NCBI RefSeq assembly: GCF_905147365.1
Contig: NC_056413.1
Coordinates: 4,778,501-4,842,500 of the forward strand
Length of the DNA stretch: 64,000 bases
Source: Aricia agestis
Lineage: Eukaryota; Arthropoda; Insecta; Lepidoptera; Lycaenidae
Direction of reading: 5' to 3'
Position numbers and translations under genes: made by a program. This document shows, in pieces, positions 13,080 to 25,000 of this stretch. The notes under the pieces were generated by a model. It did not search any database and was not told where the DNA came from. It worked only from the letters and a program-made list of their open reading frames with translations. The stretch's first letter is position 1, and every line of letters starts with the position of its first letter.

Positions 13080-16000
13080 TCCAATCCGTTCAGCCGTTTT
13101 CGAGTTTTACTCGTAGCGCGACTAACACATTTGAAAATCCATTTTTATATATCTTACTAGCTGTCCCGGTGAACTTCGTGTCAAAACCTTCCCTGGACTT
13201 CTACGAATATTTTAAGACTAAAATCAGCCCAATCCTTTCAGCCGTTTTCGAGTTTTAGCGCGACTAACACATTTGAAAATCCATTTTTATATATAAGATA
13301 TCTTTAAACGAGCAATTCTTGTATATATATAATTAGAATCTCGGAATCGGCTCCAACGATTTTCATGAAATTTAGTATATAAGGGGTTTCGGGGGCGATA
13401 AATCGATCTAGCTAGGAATCAGTTTTAGAAAATGTCATTTTATTCGTGTATTATCGAATACCGAGCGAAGCTCGGTCAAATAGTTAGTAGGATAGATTAA
13501 GAGGCAAAAAATTATCTTAAGATTATTTTAATTATTATTATTATTATTGGCCCACTGTGTCCCACTGCTGGGCAAAGGGGATTTTAATTATTACATTAAA
13601 AAAATAGATGAATCCGCCACCTTTACAATAATGTTAAAAAGTTAATACAGTATGCAGTCAGCAGCTGAACACAAAAAGCTATGTAGTCATTTAGATGTTA
13701 CGATTTGTCGTGCGATGTTAGTATGCTCGATGTCGTTAGCAAAGCGTAGCGTACGCATCCAAAGTCACGACAGCTGCATACCTTAGACATATAAAATGCA
13801 GCATTCAGTATTGCATTTGTCTTCCCACCTTTTCTTATTTTACTGCAATCCTATGAACGAATAGTCGTTTATCATATTTGCATAAACATGATGAAAGTAA
13901 AGCAACAAGAATATTTGTCACAACAATCTGGCAACAACTAGTGGCAGGCGTACTGCACAAAAACACATTGCGCACTGCATAAAAAATTAAGACTCAAAAC
14001 ACAATATATGTCAAATTTTAATTAAATTATAATATCTTTGGAGTAAATTTAAAACAATAATCATAACAGCCAAACTACACACCTAAAACAATTTTAATTA
14101 TCGAATACAGGGCGAATCTTTCCACAAAATGATGCCATAACATATTTATGAGTACGGTGTCGCGGGGTTATAAGTCGTGTCGTTTGAATAAAGAAGATTC
14201 GTCCTGCATTTCAAATGTCACGTGACCATAACGTAGAATCTACTAAGCATAGGAATTATTTCTATGCATTTAGTGACTACAAGTACACACCTTCATTGGC
14301 ATCCTCAACTTGAGAACCTCACTATAATCCCGAAGTACATTCAGAGGCGCGTGAATCTGTAATTAGACAAAAATTCAATCAATATTGTTTGTAACATTTT
14401 TTGGTTATGGCAATGGGTAACCCGGTGTACCACTTTTTAAGTATAAAGACGCGCGTTATAACTTTTACCAAGTTTACTTAGTAACTATTTGACAATTTGC
14501 GGTTTTACACACACATGCTACATATATTGCGTCGTCGAATGCACTATTTTGATAAAATGACGGACAGGATTAATGGAGCACTGTATTTTATCGTCTTGTT
14601 TGCGTCGGCGAGCGTCGCAACGCAGACGTTAAGGCTGTGTTTCCACTGAAGCGGAGCGGAGCTTAGCAGTGCCGAATTGACCAATCACAATGCTCGAAAT
14701 CTTCGCTGTCATTCCGCTGGAATAGCACGATTGGTCAATTTGGGCACCGCTAAGCTCCGCTCCGCTCCACTCCGCTTCAGTGGAAACGCAGCCTTAGGGT
14801 CAATTTACACCGCCGCGGAATGGAGTGAAAGGAAGTGGACTTTTTGCCACAAAACTGTACAATGAACTTTATGATTTCGTTGCAAAAATTCGCTTCCACT
14901 CCATTCCGCGCGGTACAAATTGAGCATTAGGCATAGGTACACAACACTTGAACAGAGCAATGCGACCTAGCTCTGGCCTCATCAACCAATTCCCTCACCT
15001 TAACAAAATGCAGTCCGTGTAGATCCGGCGGCGCCTCCCTCTCCAGCTGCAGGCCCTCCGCTTCGAGGTTCTCTTCAAACACCTTCCGCTGGTCGAAAGC
15101 CTGCGGTGTGGCCGCGTCGTCCTTACACGCCTCCCACACCAACACGAAGTCCACGCTACGCACGCCGTCGTTGAATGTTAGAGATGGGTTGTTGAGGATA
15201 CCGCCCATCACTATCCTGAAATAGATAAGTGGTTAGGTAGCAGAAAAGTACTGAGAAGTACTACAGTTAGGTCTGTTTGAGGCAGCAGAAAACTAAAAAG
15301 GCTTATGGTAGCAGCCTTAGGTAGTTAGTATGACATGCACGTACAAATGCGATTAGTTTTGTTGATAAGCAGGACAAAAAATGATTCCCATTTCTTTAAG
15401 CTTAAGCATGCATGTCAGCTTCTTAATTAATAATTATGTCTTTAAAGATTGGCGGTTCAGCCGTCTATTTTAAATAAGGCCCAACCATTATTGAATAGTT
15501 CCAAAATATGCTTTGGTTTCCTAGTCAAAGTCCTAGAAAATGATCTCAAAATCGAAACATAAGAGATATGTCTAAAACTAAAATATCACTGGGGTCGCCT
15601 TGCGCCTACAATGTACTGATAGGTTGACACAATATCTCTACCAGGAATACATGAACGATGAACATGAATAATCCTGTGGCAACTCACGAGCAATGGTTGG
15701 CCACGGGTTTGCCGTTATTGTTGGCGACGTCGGGCACGGCGGGGTCGCCGCAGCCGCACTCCTCCGCCGCGCGCGTCGACGCCTCGCTGCCATCTCTGCA
15801 AACGCATCTCACTCTCTTATGCTCGCCTGGCACTTTTACTACGGTTTTTATGAAATTGATGGGTGCGATACATTCTAACATTCAAATACAGGGCCTTTGC
15901 TAAACATACAGGGTGCAATTAAACAACAAGAATCAATAAATGTCAAAAATAAAAATACACTTATTTATTCTTTTATAATCACTCAGTACTAAAATGTTGA

Positions 16001-19000
16001 AAAATAGCTGCCGAAAGTTTTCCTAAAAGACCATCATTAAAACATATTATATCGAACATAACAAAATGTCTACTGCGCCTATCCACGTTGGTCCATGGAT
16101 AGGTACAAGCTATTACAAATGGATTGGATACCGCTGTGGTTGGATACCGCTGTCGATCCTGGCAACACAGGAGATACAGTGGCGGGAATGTGTGGTGGGC
16201 CAAAGTCCGTTTAAAAAAAAAGCTATTATTAATGTGTGGAAAAGCATATTCTGCTATGATTGCTCATTATTGACAAAGATTGTGCATGCTATGCATGACC
16301 TAACACCAAGGGCCTGAACAGTTTAAAATTAATGCTTTGACGTGAAAGTGTACTAAAATAAGTACATTTTTTTTAGGTAAAACAACATCAAGAACATAAT
16401 ATAACAACTACAGTCATAAAGTAAAAATTCCAGCACACCTAAAAGAGCATTGCCCCAACTTGTTTAGCGTATGCGCTAATGTATGACAAATAACGCATTA
16501 CTCATCAATATTAAGGAGCTTGCTATAAATCATAGCGAATTGTTATCAACGCTCTACTATTTCTGTAATAACGTGACATATGGCTTTTATTGATTGGAGC
16601 TCAATTCCCTCAATAGTCTCGCAGCATTCTGGCTACCGACGACAATACGTATTGTTATATTTAGCTGCCTTACTCTCAAAAGTATCAGAATGGAATCGAG
16701 AATCGAATCAGCTCGATTTCAAAGCTTCTGCTACTTCCGAATATACTAGCGCAAAATCGTGCTGCGGCTCAATTTGGAACTAATATCTTGATCTCAACGG
16801 CTTCTCCCACTCCTAACAGCTATAATAGCGCACGATCGTGCCACGGCTCAATTTAGCAAATCAAAATCGTATCAGTTTCGGGGGTAAGACTGCAGATTTA
16901 CATACAAATCAATTTCAACTAGGGTAACCCTAAGACTGGGTTGCACCAACTAACTTTAACCTTAACTATAACCGGAAAAATTGACAGATGTCGTATGAGA
17001 ATATGGGGTGTTTGGACGCCATATTTAACTTTAACTTTACCCACGCAACCCAGTCTAAGTGTCACCGCAGACTTACAATTTAAAGTTGGCCGACTATCGT
17101 ACAAACCACAGAAATAGATCAAGATAGAAGCGCCATGTCGCTCCAATTTGTATCGGCAGCGAGTACCCATGTCGCGGTCAGCAGTAGCCCGTTTGTTATC
17201 GCAACAAACATTTACACGTATTTTTATGTTCGTGCGATAAAGACAATTTTCTCGGTTCGCCGTGTGTGGCCAATCGAATGCGCTTATCATAATATATTAT
17301 TTACAATAATATTTAAATTATGGTTTGAAATTACAATGCAACTATCCCAACACACAAAAATAACATAAAATTTGCATCCACATTAAGCACAATGAAAACG
17401 AAAATAAAGAACAAATTAAACAATAAGTACATGTAACAATATATTTTAAAAAAAAGTTTAGCATACAATATAATAATAATACAACACAATTAAAAAGTAG
17501 GGTAATCATTGCTTATTTAATTTAAAAATATTAAAATAAAATTTGTTTAACAGAGGATTACTTTTGAAATGGTTACCCCAAAACATTTAACATACAAGTT
17601 AGGTACGTTAACATTACACAATATTATCTTAAATCTAAACTGAGCTGTGTGACCTGCCATCACCGAATTAGTCACTTTTTGAGGGTCACTTTTAAATTCT
17701 AAAAAAAAAACAATTAAGTACAGCTAAACATTTAAAAAGGCTAAAAATAACACTGTGCCTAAACATGGAGGCCTAACTTGGAGAGCACAAGAAAATAACT
17801 GTCCGGTCGTAGGACCGACGGAAATTCGGACTACAGTTGTATTTTTGACTCCATAACATGTACGTGGAGGTGGATTGAATTTAAGATTGATTGCCAATAT
17901 TTTTGCGAGTAAAACAGACAAGTTACGAATTTTCTTTCCTGCGACTGGACTATACCTGAAAGCTTGAGAGTTGAGCTATGCTCTGGCCTAACACTACTAT
18001 GCTCTGGCCAAATTTTAACACTAAGGTAAACATAATATTGTTATTTTTCTGGGATGTAAATTTGGCAAAAAATCTGAAAACTTCTGATAGTAATTTTTCG
18101 AAAGACTAGCAGCTGGTTCCACATAACAAAAAGTGTGTATAAATTACTAGATAAAAATATATAATTATAAGTTTTTGTACCTTATAACGGATTTAAACCA
18201 AGATAAGATGTTTGAAACAATGAGGATAACAACATAACAAGCATAATATAATGAGATGACTTTGGACAGATAGAACGGTTATCTTTTAATTCATGCCAAA
18301 CATCAGAAATTAACTGTGGATAGAAAAACACATTAATGTGTGATTAAGTTCACCAAGAGAAACTACGAATACGAAGAATTGATAGGAAGGACCAAAATAA
18401 AACAAAATATATTATAAAAAATAGTGATAAGTACGTAAAAGTTTAAGAATCTAACTGCCGCACTCAGAGTGGAACATTAATTACTTAATTGTAGTTAATT
18501 AAAAATTTTGACATAAGCCCCATACATTATCTGTCAAACTCTTTATTAAATTGAAGGTTAAAATAAATTAAATGTCTCTGAGTACGGCGGTAAAAGCATA
18601 AAGCATTTAAACAATACCACTTACTTTACTGACGAGACGACAAGAAATAGAAAAGAAACAATAATTGTAATAGACATTAAAACGACCTTGGTCGACATAG
18701 AAAAATTTAAGATATTCTAAACAGCACCATTATCGTTATTGGCGAAGTGACATCATTATAAAACAATAAGAAATAGAGCAATAAGGAAAGTATAGGTCTA
18801 CCAGGATCTGATGGCAAACAGTGGGAAAAGAAAATATTGACTCTAGCAATACCGGGGTAATTGAAATAAAACATTTTGATTTATTCCAATTACCCCTTTT
18901 TTTCCTTATGGCGGCTAATTATGTGTGTGAAACATGCAAATATCAAAATTTATCCAATTATCAAGGATATTTTTTTAAAATCTGTCATCCGCCATGAGAT

Positions 19001-22000
19001 CCTGGTAGACCTATATATCCTTACGCTCGGTTTCTTATTTGACTAAAGTTTATCTGTTCACGGGCGCTTTTGATTGGCCAACGTCAAAATATTAACCAAT
19101 CATGCTGTCGACTAGACTAGACCTATAAAAAAATCTCAGAAGTAGAAACCTGGACACTAAATTTTTAAAAGAGTCATTACTCTTTTAAAGTTTGATAAGC
19201 GCATTGGTCCCATTGGACCAATGCACGTTGGTTCATCTACTGTGATGTCATGACTGCTAAAGACAAGTAAATTGTAAACACAAACAAACTTAGTCACTAA
19301 GAGGAAGTTGGCATTGTACTGCTATTGTCTTTAAGTGGGACAGACATGCTAAAGTTACAATAAATAGAACAGACACTTAAATTAAAAAGAGAAAATTACA
19401 GTTTTGGAGTGTCCATGCTGTCTATAGGATCAGACGAAATTGTGAGAAGACAGCAGAAGAATCATTTGAATAGGGAAGTATTATTGGCTAGCGTTGTTTA
19501 GGCACAGTGTTGTTTCGTTTTGACACAATATCGTCTTTATGGTCAGTGGATATAGAGAAAGGGTGAGTGTTCTCTATTATTATCTATACAATCCGTTCTC
19601 TATATCTCTGGTGTTAAGTGTGGTGTAAGTCTTTGCACCGGTGTCCATGCGTTGGGTAAATAATTATTTAACTTTGAGCTACATTTACTCAGTGATCAAT
19701 TGATATTATTTTTTAATATTTTTTTTTTCAACTAATATAATAGCCAAATATCACGTCCTCGAGTATTGAACATGTCTCACCAGTCCTGCTGTATATCTGG
19801 TAATTCTTATATTATCTCTGGTGAAACCAAACTCCCTGTACGTTCAATCTATTCTCTATATATCAGGACTTCCTAAACTAATTTGAACAGCGACGCCCTT
19901 GGAGCTTTGACATTTTTACGCCGTCCCAGGGCGCACAGTTTGGGAAACCCTGCTCTATACGTCTCTATTGTGACGTCACATCTACCTTACTTTTCGCTGT
20001 TCATGGCGCGCGACAGACTGTCGCACCGACTGTCTCTATCTCTGGTGAACTAAACTCTTTGTACCCAATATTCTATTCTCTATGTCTGGTGTGAAAGACA
20101 TCACAATTTCACTAAGATCCGTCTTACCTGTCGGTGTTCATGTCGCGCGACAGGTTGTCGCGGTAGTTGCTGAGCACTGACATCGCGTGGAGCTCCGACC
20201 GCTCTTGCGTCTCTTTCTCCGTCTACGACAACACACCATGATACTACTTACTATATTATGTACAGTATACTGTGACACCAGAATGACCTATTGGCTGATC
20301 AGATTATTGTTATCAACAGAAGCTAACTAGGCACCTAGTTTTAAGGAAGCTTCATGGAAGCAGGTGCCAAGTTAATTTCTGCACGTAACTTATTCATAGG
20401 CCGATGGCGGACCTCCATTATTTGGTCGAGTTATGTCAAGCCCGGCTCGCAACGCAAGTAACATTGACTTGACATAACCAAAACAAATAACGTACGTCTA
20501 CAGTCTACTAACCATTTGCCTATAAGTCAATTTCTCTGATGGTACATTCTAATAATTCGATGAAACCGCAAGATAATTAAGGTGTCTAATAACAATAAAA
20601 CCTCAATAAATATAACAATAATAATATTATAAACTAAATTATGAATAAAACTTATAGTCTAACTTTAAATTTCATAATGTTTTATTAAAAACATTGACCG
20701 TCATAACTTTTTGCTTATAATGTTAAAGTTTTTCATTTAACATTATTAAATAGTTATTCACTCACAGTACCTCAGACGCATCACAACTTCAATCCAATAC
20801 CGAGCACACAATTTATTTAAAAAAAAAACCTCACATTCAAACTTGGAACAACGACCACAATTTTTTCACATACTTTGGAAACGCGACGCTTAGGCCGATT
20901 CCTGAAAATCCTGTTGCCGCTGTAATCGTATAGAACATAGCAGAACGCCTCTATAAAACTCCTTGCGATCATCACAAACACTTAGGACATAATGAGTGAA
21001 AAACCGAGACGGCCTTGTGTGATTCATATGTGTTTGGTTAAGACCAGCGTGAGACTGACTTTATGTGAAACAGATAGTTTGACTGTTTTATTCGCGTAAT
21101 CACTCAAACGTGTTACTAGGATCGCAGATGCATCATGCAACGCGTATGAGTTATGACTGCTTTGGATCGCTGAAATCTGAGCAAGGTACCGGTGGGAATT
21201 CCACTTGGAAACTACGCTCTTTAAATTACGGAATAAGTACGTACGTACTACGTTTCCATACTAACATTATAATAAATGTATATCCGAAAGTGTGTCTGTC
21301 TGTTACCTCTTCACTCCAAAACCGCTGAACGGATTTAGCTGTTTGGTATGGAGATACTTCGAGTCCCGGATAAGGACATAGGATACTTTTATCCCGGAAA
21401 AATGTACAGTTCTTGTGCGATAAACGAATTTTGGCGCAACGGAATTGTGGGAATCAACTAGTTAGTAGTTTATAATAAAGTTATGAATGAAACTTATTGA
21501 ATGCGTATAGGCTTCTTGGTAAAATACGCGTTTCGAGTTACTCGGACTATGGCGAAACATAAAAATCATAGTATTTCTGACACTCAGACAAGCAAACAAT
21601 TTGAAGTAAAGCAACTTTGTCTTTCAGGCGCTTGTAACGCACACACATACATCAAACTACGCTACTCCACGTTATCTTTTGTGATTGATCGTGATTCGTG
21701 GCTGTAGTAAAGTAGCTTGTAACTACATACTAACACTTGCATGAAAAATCGTTACTTACTTTGTGGCTAATCTGACATGACCATGCGACTAATGGATATC
21801 TAATATCCATACTAATATTATAAATGCAAAAGGGCGTCTGTTTGTTAACTCTTCACGCCCAAACCGATAAACCGATTTTGCTGAGTATAGAGATACTTAA
21901 AGTTCGGGGAAGGACAGCAGAAAAATAATCTCGTAACTAACAGTGAGTGATGTCAGTAAAGTAGGCCACTCTATACATTGGCGCCCTAACAGCTGGGGGT

Positions 22001-25000
22001 CAAAACTATAAACTATAGTATAGTCTCTATAGTCACTATAGAGTCTAGACGCCTCTGAGTGTCTTTGAGGACAAAAGATGCCTCCGATAATATAATTTGA
22101 GTAATCACTAATACTGGCCTTTTCTGTTAACACCGTTATCGTTAAAACCATCAAATGAGCCCGTCAAAATGAACTACTTTTTCTATGAGAACAATTTTGA
22201 CGGGCTCATATGATGGTTTTAAGGATAACGGTGTTAACCCTAACAACCTGTACAGCTGCTGCAATGTTTTTGTTTTGTTTGCAAGAGGCAGCACCAGCAT
22301 AGACAGTGAACAAAGTTTTGTTCGACGTTTTTTCTGTCACAATATATGACGTGACAGAAAAATTTTGGTCGGATTATTTACTGAATGTGCTAGTAACGCC
22401 CTCTGCTCCAACCTTTGCGTAATATCTATGGGTTGAATAAAAAAAACTTAAAAAGTATGTAACTTTTCATAAAATAAAAATATTATTTCCTGCGTGTCTT
22501 ACGTCTCCCTTATGAGTTATGGGAATAGTTAATTTATATTTGAATTATTGTTTACAACAAACACCTAATTAGCATAATATATTATTCCATTTACGTAAAT
22601 TATGTAGGTATAATTAAAAATGTAAATTAAATAGAAAATAACTAAAAGAAATATTATCATCTTATCTCATCTCTGAGTTTTATCTGCAAGAGAAATCGTC
22701 TGCAAGATAAAAAAAAATTGCCACAACTTTAAGTGCTCATCTTCTGTATTAAAACCTCATTCACGTATCGTTTCGATCAAAGATTAAGTTTTCGATGAAC
22801 TTTAAGTCAAACTTTGGTATATAAAGCTTCGAACTCTACCTAAAACAATGATACATTTTAAGTGAAACTTTGGTATCTAACTCTATTCTTCGAACTCTAC
22901 CTAAAACAGTGATACATCGGGAACTGCATTAGGCACTATTTTACATTACACATAATGGTTTTTGGTAGTATATTTTACATATTGTGGTCATGGACGTTGG
23001 CGGTTGTACATAATATTCAAACTCCTACGCCTTCCGTTAAAATGTTGCTGCAGTATTACAGCATGCAAAATAAGACAATGAATAATATTCCCGTTTGAAA
23101 AAAATCGTAAGGTTACTACTTACTGGTTATAGTTACAGGCACTTTAGAAGATTCGAAGTTCAAAAAATAAACCCAATATCGTCTCATCTTAAAATGGGCT
23201 TATTAAAGCAATTTTGGTACTCAATTTTTCTTAGTACTTTGGTCATAATATTATGCTTGATGAGCGTAGAGAAAAATTTCAAGAGCGCCAAAGTTCTTAG
23301 CTCGAAGCTCGAGGCAAGTCGGAACATAAATGAATGAATGAATGATGAATCTAGACTATAATCTAAAGACAATTCAAAACTTTCCGCTCATTTTCACTCA
23401 TCTCAAATAAACTACATGTAAGTAATAAAAATATTATAATAATACGCTAATTTTGAATAATAAATCGTGTCCCACTTTTAACATACCTCAAAACAAAACA
23501 ATAGACGTATTAACTCACTGTAATTACATATTATGAGTATCAGAAGTTAAAATTCGATAATTACCATTACTCATGAGCTATGAACTTGGACTGAATAACA
23601 CTTGAGGAAAATGCACGAAAACTTGGAAAAATCACATCACAACACCAAAATAAAGTTCATTTTAATTTGTAGTCACAAATACCAAACTTATGTTTCTTCA
23701 GATTAGTCCACTATGCTTTGTGAATACTTTACAAAACCAGCTTTACCCATTTGGGAGGTTAGAAGAAAGACCATTAAACTTTGCTAACACATTCAACACT
23801 GAAATCAGCTTGCTGAAATTACACTTTTCTTATACGAAAACGGCTGTTACTGACAAATATTTCATGAACACTACACCGAAACTAACATTATATACCTATA
23901 AGCGCAAAATTTTACTATTTTGCTGCACAGTACGTTCGCCCCATGACGCATGGCAAACATCACTTATCTTTATTAGACAAATTCACAGGGGATTGAGTGA
24001 GTATGCGTGTTGACTTAACGTTAAACAGTACATAATTACGTTCTCAAGGTCGTGAACGCACTTGCTACTCCTCTGGCCTTTTAAATATCTATCGTTGAAG
24101 ACATACGGGCTATTCCGAAGGAAAGCCACAGCTGCTGAGGCTTTATTTAGGCTGAGAGAGAGCTTCTGATGTTGCGAGTGTCCATGGGTGACGGTAGTTG
24201 CTTTCTATCAGGTGACCCGTTTGCTCGTTTACCCCCTAATTTTATTTAAAAAATCTACCGAAGCTGAGCTAAGCTGCGTTGCGAGGAATGTGTTTTCAAG
24301 ATCCCATCCCAGAATTGCTGCGCTAAGCAAGGCCAGGCAAATTAAGCGATTCTTCTTCTCCTTAGGTCTTCCCCACTTTACGTAGGATCGGCTTTTAGGA
24401 GAAATTCTATCTTCGGTTGCTTTGGTCATACTGGTCCATGATGTCGCTGGGGGTCTCTTGACAATGCCCATACCATCTTCTAGGCGTCAATCGGTCAGTT
24501 TTTCGGATTAAATAAATTAAATGAAACAAAAATTAAGCGATTTTACTGATTCCTCAAAAACACATTCCTATAACCACGCAACTTAGCTCAGCGTCGTGGA
24601 TGAACAGACTTAGTGTCTAAACACACTAGGTCGAAAAAACGCGGTCGAAGTTCGGCATGATTACGCCTGCAATGTATTTTAATCCTTCGATCGTGGATTA
24701 TTGGAAATCTATTGTTATTCTATTGCGTCTCGCTCACCGGTGAGCTTATGGGGCTTGATGGGTTAGATTACCGATGACACACCATGCCGAAATTATGTCG
24801 CGTTATATTGTATGCGTAGCGCATTGCTGACGTAACCATGCCGAACTTCGGCCGCGTATTTTCGGCCTAGTGTGTTTAGATACTTAGGCTGTAGTAGGTA
24901 CTCGTAAAACCACAAATTACTAAACAGTAACTTAAGATATTTACTCCAAGTGCAGATTTCTAATCGAGTTTTTAAGCTTTAAGCCTCAGCATCAGTAAAT

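Noticed and set aside
13001..13258. 85-residue open frame with (YI)n
   Set aside because: It is a translation of a (TA)n microsatellite within SINE-like repeats.
22126..22238. Inverted repeat considered as a microRNA precursor
   Set aside because: The arms are far too perfect and recur elsewhere in the window (49485), which fits a MITE better than a conserved microRNA hairpin.
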